Below, in pieces: positions 53,795 through 62,616 of a stretch of 64,000 bases of DNA. Origin of the DNA: Blastomonas fulva. GTDB taxonomy: Bacteria; Pseudomonadota; Alphaproteobacteria; Sphingomonadales; Sphingomonadaceae. The translations under genes and the position numbers were made by a program. The DNA is taken from assembly GCF_003431825.1 (NCBI RefSeq), contig NZ_CP020083.1:3200501-3264500 (forward strand), written 5' to 3'. The notes beneath the pieces were generated by a model that saw only the letters and a list, made by a program, of their open reading frames with translations, had not been told where the DNA came from and searched no databases. Position 1 is the stretch's first letter. The number at the start of each line of letters is the position of its first letter.

Positions 53795-55086
53795 GAGCGG
53801 TCTCCTGCGGGATAGGCGATGGCGGGCAAGGGCAGCAGCATGGTGATAACGGCTCCGCCCCCTTCCCGGTTGCTCGCATGGACCTCCCCGCCCATCTTGC
53901 GCATCACATTGACCAGCAGGAACAGCCCGAGGCCGCCGCCCGGTCGCCCCTTGGTCGATCGATAGGGCTGGCCGAGGCTTTCGAGAATCTCGTCCGGAAA
54001 GCCGGGGCCGCGGTCCATGATGCTCAGCGCCAGCGCATCACCCTTGCGTGCCGCCTCGATACCCACCCATTCGGGCGACACGTCGATGGCGTTGTCGATC
54101 ACGTTGCCGATGACCTGGCGCAGCGCGGGGTCCGAAACGATGGCGATGTCCGCGCCGAAACGATCCTGATAGTCGAGCTCGGCAAGCCCGCGCGCGACGC
54201 GCCATTCACCGACGACGTCCTTGAGAAAGGTGCGCATGGTGGTGCGCTCGGGCGCCTCGCCGCGCGCCTCCCCGGCGGACATCAGGATACCGCTGACGAT
54301 GGTCTTACAGCGGTGGACGGCGATTTCCATGTCGGTCAGATCGGCATCCAGATCCTTCACTACCTTGAGCTCGGGCATCGCGCGGAAGTCGTTGACCAGC
54401 ACCGAAAGCGTCGCGAGCGGCGTGCCCAGCTCGTGTGCCGCACCCGATGCGAGCAGCCCCATGCGCACGATATGGTCCTCCTCCGCCGCACGCTGGCGGA
54501 TCGCGGCGAGCGCAGCGTCACGCTCGCGCAGGTTGCGCGCAATCCGGGTCACGAAGGCGACCAGCAGCACCGCGATCAGCCCGAAGCAGACGAAACTACC
54601 CTGCAGGTACAGCCCGAATTCGTCATCCTGCAGATCGGGCGGCAGCGCCAGCGGCACCGAATCGGCAGCGAGGATCGCCAGCGCACACAGGGTCGCGACC
54701 ACCATCAGCCACGACGCCGCCGGACGCAGCAGCATCGCTCCGATCACCACCTGCAGCAGGAACAGCGCGGCGAACGGGTTGGCCAAGCCCCCGGTGAAAT
54801 GCAGCTGCCAGGTGAGTGCCGCGATATCGAACATCAGTGCGGCGAACAGCGCATATTCAAGCCCCGCCTCATGGCTGCGCAGCATGTAGAGCGTGCCGAG
54901 GTTGATCAGCACCAGCAGCAGGATCGCCGCGAGCAAAGGTGCCAGCGGAAGAGGGATTCCCATCGGTCCATCGACGAACAGGATGGTGAACAGCTGCCCG
55001 CCGACCGCCAGCCAGCGCAGCTGGATCAGCAGCGCCATGTTGCGGCGGACGGCATCGGTGACTTCTGGGGCGGACACAGGGATCAT
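53791..55086 (-). CDS. prrB: Redox sensor histidine kinase, RegB/PrrB/ActS family
   Basis: A 431-residue membrane kinase. Six membrane segments (about 15-180) contain GGLANPF at 99-105, the ubiquinone-binding signature of RegB. The phospho-acceptor is His218 in GAAHELGTPL, and Cys260 (HRCK) lies 42 residues on, close to the place of the redox-active cysteine known in Rhodobacter RegB. The ATP domain has NVIDNAIDVSP and DRGPGFP. ATG at 55086 overlaps the surf1 stop by four bases and the gene's own stop overlaps prrA by four. It should read the quinone pool that the neighbouring oxidase drains. Confidence 0.93.
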   Translation of the reverse strand: MIPVSAPEVTDAVRRNMALLIQLRWLAVGGQLFTILFVDGPMGIPLPLAPLLAAILLLVLINLGTLYMLRSHEAGLEYALFAALMFDIAALTWQLHFTGGLANPFAALFLLQVVIGAMLLRPAASWLMVVATLCALAILAADSVPLALPPDLQDDEFGLYLQGSFVCFGLIAVLLVAFVTRIARNLRERDAALAAIRQRAAEEDHIVRMGLLASGAAHELGTPLATLSVLVNDFRAMPELKVVKDLDADLTDMEIAVHRCKTIVSGILMSAGEARGEAPERTTMRTFLKDVVGEWRVARGLAELDYQDRFGADIAIVSDPALRQVIGNVIDNAIDVSPEWVGIEAARKGDALALSIMDRGPGFPDEILESLGQPYRSTKGRPGGGLGLFLLVNVMRKMGGEVHASNREGGGAVITMLLPLPAIAYPAGDRS

Positions 55087-55790
55087 TGCCGCCGCCATAT
55101 CATGATTGCGCCCCAGACGCAGCCGATCGCCAGCGCAAACCAGGTCAAAGCGTAAACCAGGTGGTTGTCGGAAAAGCGCACCACCGTCAGGCCGCCCACC
55201 GGATAGCCGCCGGGGTTGGCGGTGGTATCGGCATCGATGAAATAGGGGGCAGGCCTGGAAATGCCCTTTGCAGCGCTGATCGCGGCGACGTCGCGCGAAT
55301 ACCATTTGCCTTCAGCAGCATCGTTGCTGCGCAGAAACCCGCCATCCGGCTCGGTGATTCGGAGCAGCCCGGTGACGCGAACCGGGCCATCGGCATTGCC
55401 CGCCTGCCTGCTGGCGCCGGTTCGCCTGGACGAGGGCACGAAGCCCCGGTTGACCAGCACCGTGAAGGTTTTCCCCTCAAGCGGGGTCAGCACCCAATAG
55501 CCGCCGCCCAGATCGGTTACTGCCTGCACCAGCGTCTCGCGGTCATGCAGAAAGGTGCCGGTCAGCGTCACGCGGCGATAGGCATCGCGCTCGGCGCTGA
55601 GGTCGGGCCATTGTTCAGGCCCCGGTGCTTCGACCGGGCGGCCCTTGCTGCGCGTCTCGACCGCCTCGATCACCGCGTGCTTCCAGGCGCGCCGCTGCAC
55701 CTGCCAGACGCCAAGCCCGATGCCCGCCAGCGCCATGACCAGCATCATGATCGCCAGCACGACCCGCGTGGCTGGCCGGCGCCCGGTCAC
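55083..55790 (-). CDS. SURF1 family oxidase assembly protein
   Basis: A 235-residue SURF1 protein with a membrane segment at each end (about 10-28 and 212-230) and a periplasmic domain; GIGLGVWQVQRRAWK, VLVNRGFVP and the C-terminal NHLVYALTWFALA are family blocks. SURF1 helps put heme a into heme-copper oxidases. The start is GTG at 55790, inside the cyoD stop (GTGA). Its place in a quinol-oxidase operon matches the Surf1q form known from Paracoccus rather than the one serving cytochrome c oxidase. Confidence 0.92.
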   Translation of the reverse strand: MTGRRPATRVVLAIMMLVMALAGIGLGVWQVQRRAWKHAVIEAVETRSKGRPVEAPGPEQWPDLSAERDAYRRVTLTGTFLHDRETLVQAVTDLGGGYWVLTPLEGKTFTVLVNRGFVPSSRRTGASRQAGNADGPVRVTGLLRITEPDGGFLRSNDAAEGKWYSRDVAAISAAKGISRPAPYFIDADTTANPGGYPVGGLTVVRFSDNHLVYALTWFALAIGCVWGAIMIWRRQ

Positions 55791-56197
55791 GGCAGCTGGC
55801 TCGCCTCGTGCGTCATCGGCATCATGTTGGTGTTGAGATGGCTCATCACCCAGAGCGATCCGGACAGCATGATCCCGACCACGATGATCGTGAACACCAG
55901 CGAAGTGATCGTCCAGCCACCCTCTGCCTTGGGGCTCATGTGGAGGAAGTAGACCATGTGGACGATGATCTGCACCACCGCAAAACCCATGATCGTCACC
56001 GCCGTCACAGCAGGCGACAGGGTCCCGGTCATCACCAGCGCGAAGGGTATCGCGGTCAGGATGACCGACAGGCCGAAACCGGTGGCGTAATCGCGATAGC
56101 TTGCGTGCGGAATCTCGATGCCGTGATGATGATCATCGGCATGGTCAGACGTATCGGCGTGCAATGCAGGGTCCTCGGCAGTGGTGTTGGCGCTCAT
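55787..56197 (-). CDS. cyoD: Cytochrome o ubiquinol oxidase subunit IV (CyoD)
   Basis: A 136-residue protein with a His/Asp-rich N-terminal tail (ADDHHHGIEIPH) and three membrane segments (about 38-125), including VQIIVHMVYFLHM, the CyoD signature. It aids assembly of the bo3-type oxidase. The ATG at 56197 shares one base with the cyoC stop (TGATG); its own stop overlaps surf1. The N-terminal tail is longer than in E. coli. Confidence 0.93.
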   Translation of the reverse strand: MSANTTAEDPALHADTSDHADDHHHGIEIPHASYRDYATGFGLSVILTAIPFALVMTGTLSPAVTAVTIMGFAVVQIIVHMVYFLHMSPKAEGGWTITSLVFTIIVVGIMLSGSLWVMSHLNTNMMPMTHEASQLP

Positions 56198-56823
56198 CAC
56201 AGCATTCCCATCAGATAGACAAAGGTGAACACGCCGATCCAGATCACGTCGAGAAAGTGCCAGAACAGGCTGAGGCAGGCAACGCGGCGCTGGTTGGCGG
56301 GGTTGAGGCCATGGCGGCCAAGCTGGACGATCAGCGTCACCAGCCAGATCAGCCCAAAGGTCACGTGCAGCCCGTGCGTCCCAACCAAAGTGAAGAACGC
56401 CGAGAGGAACGCGCTGCGCTGCGGTGTTGCACCGATGTGGATCAGATGCGCGAACTCGTAAATCTCGATCGCGAGGAACGCCGCGCCGAACAAACCGGTG
56501 ACCGCCAGCCACATCTGGGTGTGGCGGACATTGCTGCCCTGCATCGCGATCATCGCAAAGCCATAGGTGATCGACGAGAACAGGAGCATCGCGGTGTTGA
56601 GTGCGATCAGGTTGAGGTCGAACAGGTCCTTCGGCCCCGGCCCGGCAGCAAGGTTGCCGCCCAGCACGGCGTAACAGCCAAACAGGATTGCGAAGATGAG
56701 GCAGTCGCTCATCAGATAGATCCAGAAGCCCAGCATCGTGCTGTGCCCTTCGGGATGCGGATGCTCGTCGATCTCGTAATAGACCGGGGCTTCGCTCCCG
56801 GCAGCTATCGTGGTGCTGGCCAT
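56197..56823 (-). CDS. cyoC: Cytochrome o ubiquinol oxidase subunit III (CyoC)
   Basis: A 208-residue membrane protein with five segments, the quinol-oxidase form of subunit [35 protein letters not shown] and [19 protein letters not shown] are typical. It stabilises the core. Three bases follow the cyoB stop, and its own stop shares a base with the cyoD start. Confidence 0.95.
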   Translation of the reverse strand: MASTTIAAGSEAPVYYEIDEHPHPEGHSTMLGFWIYLMSDCLIFAILFGCYAVLGGNLAAGPGPKDLFDLNLIALNTAMLLFSSITYGFAMIAMQGSNVRHTQMWLAVTGLFGAAFLAIEIYEFAHLIHIGATPQRSAFLSAFFTLVGTHGLHVTFGLIWLVTLIVQLGRHGLNPANQRRVACLSLFWHFLDVIWIGVFTFVYLMGML

Positions 56824-56826
56824 CGC

Positions 56827-58848
56827 TTATGCTCCTGCCGCTGACAGCTGGCGCACCCGCGCAGCCTCGGTCGCGGCGACCTCGGCAGCGGGGATATGGA
56901 AATCGCGGCTGTAGTTGAAGGTGTGGATGATCGCGGTCGCAATCAGGCCGAGGAAGCTTGCGCCTGCCAACCACCAGATGTGCCACACCAGCGCGAAACC
57001 GCACACAGTGCTGATGCCGGCCAGAATGATCCCTGCGCCGGTGTTGGCCGGCATGTGGATGTCCTTGTAGCCGTCCGCCGGATGCGCGACGCCTGCCCCC
57101 TTCATGTCGTACCAGGCATCGAGTGCATGGATGCGCGGGGTGAAGGCGAAGTTGTAGGCAGGCGGCGGCGAGCTGGTCGCCCATTCGAGCGTCCGGCCAT
57201 CCCACGGGTCGCCCGTCGTCTCGGCAAGCGCTTCGCGCTTCCAGATGCTGACTGCGAACTGGATGAGCATCGCGGCGATGCCAGCGGCGATCATGAACGC
57301 ACCCACGGCGGCGATCGCGAACCAGATCTGCAGGCTCGGATCATCGAACACCCGCATCCGGCGAGTCACCCCCATCAGGCCGAGCACATAAAGCGGCGCG
57401 AACGCGACCCAGAAGCCGGGGACCCAGCACCAGAAGCTGACCTTGCCCCAGAACTGGTTGAGCTTGAAGCCGAACGCCTTGGGCCACCAGTAGTTGATCG
57501 CCGCGAAGATGCCGAACAGTACGCCGCCGATGATCACGTTGTGGAAGTGCGCGATCAGGAACAGCGAGTTGTGCAGCACGAAGTCGGCAGGCGGCACCGC
57601 GAGCAGCACGCCGGTCATCCCGCCGATGGTGAAGGTGAGCATGAACGCCACCGTCCACATCATCGGCAGCTCGAAGCGGATGCGGCCACGGTACATCGTG
57701 AACAGCCAGTTGAAGAGCTTCGCGCCGGTCGGGATCGAGATGACCATGGTGGTGATGCCGAAGAAGCTGTTGACGCTCGCGCCCGAACCCATGGTGAAGA
57801 AGTGGTGCAGCCACACGACATAGCTCAGGATGGTGATCACCACCGTCGCATAGACCATCGAGGTATAGCCGAAGAGCTTCTTGCCCGAGAAGGTCGAGGT
57901 GACCTCGCTGAACACTCCGAACAGCGGCAGGATGAGGATGTACACCTCGGGGTGACCCCAGATCCAGATCAGGTTTACGTACATCATCGACGACCCGCCA
58001 AAGTCGTTGGTGAAGAAGTTGGTGCCGACATAGCGGTCGAGCGTCAGCAGGCCGAGCACCGCGGTGAGCACCGGGAAGGATGCGACGATCAGGATGTTGG
58101 CGCACAGCGAGGTCCAGGTGAAGATCGGCATCTTCATCAGGCCCATTCCCGGCGCGCGCATCTTGAGAATCGTGACGATCAGGTTGATGCCCGACAATGT
58201 CGTGCCAACCCCGGCGATCTGCAGCGCCCAGATATAGTAATCGACCCCGACACTGGGACTGTACGAAATTCCCGACAAGGGTGGATAGGCCAGCCAGCCG
58301 GTCGCGGCGAACTCACCGATGAACAAGGACGCCATCGTCAGAACAGCGCCTGCCGCGGTCATCCAGAAGCTGAAATTGTTGAGGAATGGGAACGACACGT
58401 CGCGCGCACCGATTTGAAGCGGCACGACATAGTTCATCAGCCCGGTGATGAACGGCATGGCGACGAAGAAGATCATGATCACGCCATGCGCGGTGAAGAT
58501 CTGGTCGTAATGGTGCGAATTGAGGTATCCCTCGGACCCGCCGAACGCCATCACCTGCTGCAGTCGCATCATGATCGCATCGGCAAAGCCGCGCAGGAAC
58601 ATGACCAGGCCCAGGATCATGTACATGATCCCGATCTTCTTGTGGTCGACGGTGGTGAACCACTCCTTCCACAGATAGCTCCACAGCTTGTAGCGGGTGA
58701 CCAGCGCAAACAGCCCGGCGCCGCCGATGATCACGACGACCATCGTGGCGAGCACGATCGGATCATGCGGCAGCGCGTTCCAGGACAGTTTGCCCAGCAG
58801 GAAGCTCGGCTCGGCGGCGGAGGTTGAGACGACGGCGTCGGTGGTCAT
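56827..58848 (-). CDS. cyoB: Cytochrome o ubiquinol oxidase subunit I (CyoB)
   Basis: A 673-residue heme-copper oxidase subunit with about 15 membrane segments. It binds the low-spin heme, the high-spin heme and CuB and reduces oxygen to water while pumping protons. Visible ligands and channels: [10 protein letters not shown] (low-spin heme His), [14 protein letters not shown] (His and Tyr of the CuB site), WLHHFFTMG (two CuB His) and [10 protein letters not shown] (heme His pair). Length matches CyoB rather than cytochrome c oxidase subunit I. Its start overlaps the cyoA stop by four bases. Confidence 0.97.
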   Translation of the reverse strand: MTTDAVVSTSAAEPSFLLGKLSWNALPHDPIVLATMVVVIIGGAGLFALVTRYKLWSYLWKEWFTTVDHKKIGIMYMILGLVMFLRGFADAIMMRLQQVMAFGGSEGYLNSHHYDQIFTAHGVIMIFFVAMPFITGLMNYVVPLQIGARDVSFPFLNNFSFWMTAAGAVLTMASLFIGEFAATGWLAYPPLSGISYSPSVGVDYYIWALQIAGVGTTLSGINLIVTILKMRAPGMGLMKMPIFTWTSLCANILIVASFPVLTAVLGLLTLDRYVGTNFFTNDFGGSSMMYVNLIWIWGHPEVYILILPLFGVFSEVTSTFSGKKLFGYTSMVYATVVITILSYVVWLHHFFTMGSGASVNSFFGITTMVISIPTGAKLFNWLFTMYRGRIRFELPMMWTVAFMLTFTIGGMTGVLLAVPPADFVLHNSLFLIAHFHNVIIGGVLFGIFAAINYWWPKAFGFKLNQFWGKVSFWCWVPGFWVAFAPLYVLGLMGVTRRMRVFDDPSLQIWFAIAAVGAFMIAAGIAAMLIQFAVSIWKREALAETTGDPWDGRTLEWATSSPPPAYNFAFTPRIHALDAWYDMKGAGVAHPADGYKDIHMPANTGAGIILAGISTVCGFALVWHIWWLAGASFLGLIATAIIHTFNYSRDFHIPAAEVAATEAARVRQLSAAGA

Positions 58849-60062
58849 GATGCGGGTTCCGTGATGCTGACCGGGGTAAGCGCCGGTCGCGCGGAGGCAG
58901 GCTTGTCTGAATCGAGCGCGGGCGAAAGCGCGCGGGTGCCGGGACGCGAGAGCCCTGCCCCGGTCAGTTCGGCCAGGTTGACGGGCTGGTCCTCGACCCG
59001 CGCGAGACTGGTACCGAGCAGCTCGGGGTTGGAGCAGTTTTCGGCGATATAGCGATCACTGGCGGTATCGCCGGTGCCGCGGGCGGCGAACTTGTCGTAG
59101 GAGAGCTGGCGGACATTGTAGAGCCCGGCGCGGCCCATTCCGCCGCGCTGATCGATCGCCATCATGTCGTGCATGCACATCTTGCCGGGCTCGACGCACA
59201 TGTTGACGATCCGGTCGAAAAGCCCGGAATCGACCTGTGCGTAGCGGCGCACGGGCTCCTTTTCGCTGGGCCGTTCGAGCTTGAGATATGCCGCGCGGTC
59301 GAGCGTGGTGCCGCGAGCCTTGGCCTGTGCCGCCCAGCGTTCGAAGCCCGCCTCGGTCATGCTGCGCACCCCGAAGCGCATGTTGGAAAAGCCCGCGCCC
59401 GAATAATTGGCGGAGAATCCTTCATAGTTGCCGGTCTCGTTGAACACCGCGTGCAACTTGGTTTCCATGCCGGGCATCGCGTAGATCTGCCCGGCCATCG
59501 CGGGCACGTAGAAACTGTTCATCACCGACGAGGACGAGATGCGGAACTTGAGCGGGCGGCCTTCGGGCACGGCCAGTTCGTTGACCGTGGCGATGCCCTG
59601 TTCGGGATAGATGAACAGCCACTTCCAGTGCAGCGCGACGACCTGGACCTCGAGCGGCTTGACGTCTGCACCCACCGGCTGGCCCGGTGCGGTGCGGGCA
59701 AGCGGGCGATAGGGGTCGAGCAGATGCGTGCCGACCCAGGTCACGGCTCCCAAGCAGATGATGATCAGCAGCGGAACCGCCCAGATCAGCAGCTCAAGCT
59801 GGGTCGAATGATCCCAGTCGGGCTTGTAGGTCGCAGCGGTGTTGGCGGCGCGATACTTCCAGGCGAACCAGCCGGTCAGCGCCATGACGGGCACGATGAT
59901 AATCAGCATCAGCAGGGTGGAGATAACGACGAGGTCGCCCTGCTGCCGGGCGACATCGCCCGCCGGATCGAGCACCACCATCCCGCATCCACCAAGCAGC
60001 GGGAGCAGGCTGAGGGCGGCCAGCATGGGGCGTGCGCGCATCGGCAATGAGGGGCTCTTCAT
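58845..60062 (-). CDS. cyoA: Cytochrome o ubiquinol oxidase subunit II (CyoA)
   Basis: A 405-residue lipoprotein-type subunit II: signal and lipobox LLPLLGGCG (Cys25 or so), two membrane segments, and a periplasmic cupredoxin domain that lacks the CuA cysteines (the region [15 protein letters not shown] has none), which marks a quinol oxidase. The C-terminal 100 residues are an extension with Pro/Ala and acidic stretches beyond the E. coli length (315). First gene of cyoABCD-surf1-prrBA; its promoter region is shared with the divergent transporter and holds an FNR-type box. Confidence 0.95.
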   Translation of the reverse strand: MKSPSLPMRARPMLAALSLLPLLGGCGMVVLDPAGDVARQQGDLVVISTLLMLIIIVPVMALTGWFAWKYRAANTAATYKPDWDHSTQLELLIWAVPLLIIICLGAVTWVGTHLLDPYRPLARTAPGQPVGADVKPLEVQVVALHWKWLFIYPEQGIATVNELAVPEGRPLKFRISSSSVMNSFYVPAMAGQIYAMPGMETKLHAVFNETGNYEGFSANYSGAGFSNMRFGVRSMTEAGFERWAAQAKARGTTLDRAAYLKLERPSEKEPVRRYAQVDSGLFDRIVNMCVEPGKMCMHDMMAIDQRGGMGRAGLYNVRQLSYDKFAARGTGDTASDRYIAENCSNPELLGTSLARVEDQPVNLAELTGAGLSRPGTRALSPALDSDKPASARPALTPVSITEPAS

Positions 60063-60119
60063 GCCGTCTCATCTAGAGGGCCGGCGAAGGTGCGCACATA
60101 GGACATTTTGTCCAATGCA

Positions 60120-60133
60120 ATGATCTGGATCAA
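60120..60133. promoter_or_regulatory. FNR/FixK-type box between cyoA and the MHS transporter
   Basis: ATGAT-CTGG-ATCAA, on the other strand TTGAT-CCAG-ATCAT: 13 of 14 positions of the symmetric TTGAT-N4-ATCAA consensus match its arms. It lies 58 bases before cyoA and 55 before the transporter, so it could serve either. Confidence 0.65.
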
Positions 60134-60187
60134 AGATGCATAAGACCAGCGTCGATATTTGTGCGCTCACTTCAAGGATGAACCGTT

Positions 60188-61510
60188 ATGGCGGCCAACA
60201 CCGTCCCCACCACCGAGGCCGAGCGCGACGCGCGGGCGGTCAATGATGATGGCCACCCGGTCGGTCCTGGAGAAATCGCGATCGGTGTGGTCATCGGCCG
60301 CACATCGGAGTTCTTCGACTTCTTCGTCTACGCCATCGCCTCGGTGCTGGTGTTCCCCAAGCTGGTCTTCCCCTATCTGGGCGCGCTCGAAGGCACATTG
60401 TGGTCATTCGCGATCTTCGCGCTGGCCTTTGTCGCACGCCCGGCGGGAACGGCGATCTTCACCCTGGTCGACCAGGCCTATGGCCGCGGTGCCAAGCTCA
60501 CCATCGCGCTGTTCCTGCTCGGCGGATCGACCGCGGCGATCGCCTTCCTGCCCGGCCATGCCTCGATCGGTATCGGATCGGCGCTGCTGCTCGCACTGTT
60601 CCGCATGGGCCAGGGCGTGGCGCTGGGAGGATCGTGGGACGGTCTCGCCTCGCTGCTCGCGCTCAACGCGCCCAAGGAGAAGCGCGGCTGGTATGCGATG
60701 ATCCCGCAGCTGGGCGCACCGTTCGGGTTGATCGTCGCCAGCCTGCTGTTCGCTTTCCTGATCTCGGCGCTTCCGGCGGAAGACTTCCTCGCCTGGGGCT
60801 GGCGCTATCCTTTCTTCGTCGCCTTTGCGATCAACGTGGTCGCGCTGTTCGCGCGGCTGCGCATCGTGGTGACGCCGGAATATACCGAGCTGTTCAAGAA
60901 CCAGACGCTGCAACCCGAACCGGTGCTGAGCACGATCCGCAACGAATGGCGGATCATCGTTCTCGGTGCCTTTGCCCCGCTTGCGAGCTTTGCGATGTTC
61001 CACATGGTGACAGTCTATCCGCTGAGCTACGTCTTCCTGTTCACCGAGGAATCGCCCGCGCGCTTCCTGCTGATCGAGGCGGCAGCAGCCGCTTTGGGAG
61101 TGTTTGCGATCCTCGCATCGGGCAAGCTGGCCGACAGCTATGGACGCCGTAACGTGCTCGCCGGCACTGCGGTCGCCATCGCCGCATTCAGCGGCTTTGC
61201 CCCGCAGCTGCTCGATGCCGGCGGCGCGGGCGAGGTCGCCTTCATGTTCGGCGGGTTCATCCTGCTTGGCCTCGCCTTCGGCCAGTCCTCGGGCGCTTTG
61301 TCGTCGTTCTTCCCGCTCAAGCACCGTTATACCGGATCGGCGCTGACGGCCGATCTCGCCTGGCTGTTCGGCGCAGGCTTTGCGCCGATGGTCGCATTGT
61401 GGCTGTCGGCCAATTACGGTCTGCTGGCGGCGGGCGGCTATCTGCTGTCGGGCGCACTGGCGACGCTGATCGCCTTGTGGTTCAACCGCGAACTCGGCAA
61501 GCAGCAATAG
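60188..61510 (+). CDS. MFS transporter, MHS (metabolite:proton symporter) type
   Basis: A 440-residue 12-segment carrier of the MHS family: EFFDFFVYAIASVLVFPKLV opens the fold, RPAGTAIFTLVDQAYGRG is the loop 2-3 motif (variant of RPxGAxxxGxxGDRxGRK), and LFRMGQGVALGGSWDG the segment 4-5 block. MHS proteins take up organic acids, osmolytes or sugars with protons. The substrate is unknown. It is divergent from cyoA with a shared FNR-type box. The ribosome site AAGGA stands 12 bases upstream. Confidence 0.9.
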   Translation: MAANTVPTTEAERDARAVNDDGHPVGPGEIAIGVVIGRTSEFFDFFVYAIASVLVFPKLVFPYLGALEGTLWSFAIFALAFVARPAGTAIFTLVDQAYGRGAKLTIALFLLGGSTAAIAFLPGHASIGIGSALLLALFRMGQGVALGGSWDGLASLLALNAPKEKRGWYAMIPQLGAPFGLIVASLLFAFLISALPAEDFLAWGWRYPFFVAFAINVVALFARLRIVVTPEYTELFKNQTLQPEPVLSTIRNEWRIIVLGAFAPLASFAMFHMVTVYPLSYVFLFTEESPARFLLIEAAAAALGVFAILASGKLADSYGRRNVLAGTAVAIAAFSGFAPQLLDAGGAGEVAFMFGGFILLGLAFGQSSGALSSFFPLKHRYTGSALTADLAWLFGAGFAPMVALWLSANYGLLAAGGYLLSGALATLIALWFNRELGKQQ

Positions 61511-61525
61511 TCAGGGCCTTTACCC

Positions 61526-61726
61526 ATGTTTCTCCGCTTCGATCCCTACTGGCCACCGATCGATCCGCCCCGGCGCGAGCCTGCGCGCAAGGCACCGCCG
61601 GTGCTGCTCGATGCACGCCAGCAGAAGCGGCTGATGCAGGCGATCGGCCTCAATGTGCTGCTGTTGCTCGTCGCTCCGATCGGCGGGGCGACCGTCATCG
61701 GCGGGCTGATCGCGTGGTGGGGCTAG
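61526..61726 (+). CDS. Small single-pass membrane protein of unknown function
   Basis: A 66-residue product: a proline-rich cytoplasmic half (FDPYWPPIDPPRREPARKAP) and a C-terminal membrane segment (about 41-65, IGLNVLLLLVAPIGGATVIG). No family recognised. It follows the transporter by 15 bases on the same strand, so it is probably co-transcribed and may be a helper of the transporter or of the respiratory chain, which is conjecture. Confidence 0.65.
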   Translation: MFLRFDPYWPPIDPPRREPARKAPPVLLDARQQKRLMQAIGLNVLLLLVAPIGGATVIGGLIAWWG

Positions 61727-61797
61727 AGGCCGGGCGCACCGGTGGGCGTTGAATTTTGCGGTGGATTTGGGCCGCATTCTCTGGTCTTAATCGCCCG

Positions 61798-62571
61798 ATG
61801 AATTTGGCTCAAACCCTCGCTTCGCTTGTTCCTGCCGATACCGGCTGGACCGTCACCATCCCGGCCTGCTGGATGCAGGGGCGCACCGCCTATGGCGGAC
61901 TCTCCTCTGCGCTTGCGCATCACGCCGCGCGGCTCGCCGTGCCCGATGCGCCGCCGCTACGGTCTGCGCAGGTTGCCTTTGTCGGCCCGCTGGCAGGCGA
62001 GGTCACGATCAGCTGCGATCTGCTGCGCCGGGGCCGCAACACCGCCTTTGTCGAGACCAAGATCCGCAGCGACGAAGGGCTCGGCTTCATCGGCACTTTT
62101 ATCTTCATGAGCAAGCGCGAGAGCCGAATCGATTATGAGGGCGTGCACCGCCCCGATGTCGCTCCGCCGCCGGCAGAAGGATCGACCCGCAGCGGTCCGC
62201 CCGAATTCTTCACCTCGCAGATGGAGTATCCCGAAAAGCGCCTCGAACTGGGGATGAACACGCCCAGGCTTGCCAGCTGGCACCGCTTTGCCGAGCGCGA
62301 CGGGCTCGATGCGATGACCGAGCTGCTGTGCATTGGCGATGGGCTGCCGCCGTCTGCTATGGGGCTCATGGACATCGCCGGACCGATCAGTTCGATGAAC
62401 TGGCAGGTCAACATGCTGACCGATGCGCCGGAGACGGATAACGGCTGGTGGCTGCTCGAATCGGTGACGCACCATGCGCATCACGGTGCCTCGAGCCAGT
62501 ATATGACCGTTTGGAACAGCAGGCTGGAACCGGTGATGGCCGCAATGCAGAGTGTGGCCTTGTTCGTCTGA
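61798..62571 (+). CDS. Acyl-CoA thioesterase family protein (TesB-like double hot-dog)
   Basis: A 257-residue protein with two hot-dog halves, of the thioesterase-like 4HBT_3 type: QGRTAYGGLSSALAHHAA, VAFVGPLAGEVTISCDLLRRG and AFVETKIRS in the first half, WWLLESVTHHAHHGASSQYM in the second. It probably hydrolyses acyl-CoA. ATG at 61798; an upstream in-frame start adds 14 residues not typical of the family. Same strand as the small membrane protein and the nitronate monooxygenase, with separate spacing. Confidence 0.87.
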   Translation: MNLAQTLASLVPADTGWTVTIPACWMQGRTAYGGLSSALAHHAARLAVPDAPPLRSAQVAFVGPLAGEVTISCDLLRRGRNTAFVETKIRSDEGLGFIGTFIFMSKRESRIDYEGVHRPDVAPPPAEGSTRSGPPEFFTSQMEYPEKRLELGMNTPRLASWHRFAERDGLDAMTELLCIGDGLPPSAMGLMDIAGPISSMNWQVNMLTDAPETDNGWWLLESVTHHAHHGASSQYMTVWNSRLEPVMAAMQSVALFV

Positions 62572-62616
62572 TCGCGCCGCTTCAATTGCTATAGAGTTCA
62601 CTCAGGAGAGCACCTC

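Noticed and set aside
56896..58827. Long open frame antisense to cyoB
   Set aside because: Opposite a clear oxidase subunit; the His/Arg/Asp-rich product comes from complementing membrane-protein codons.
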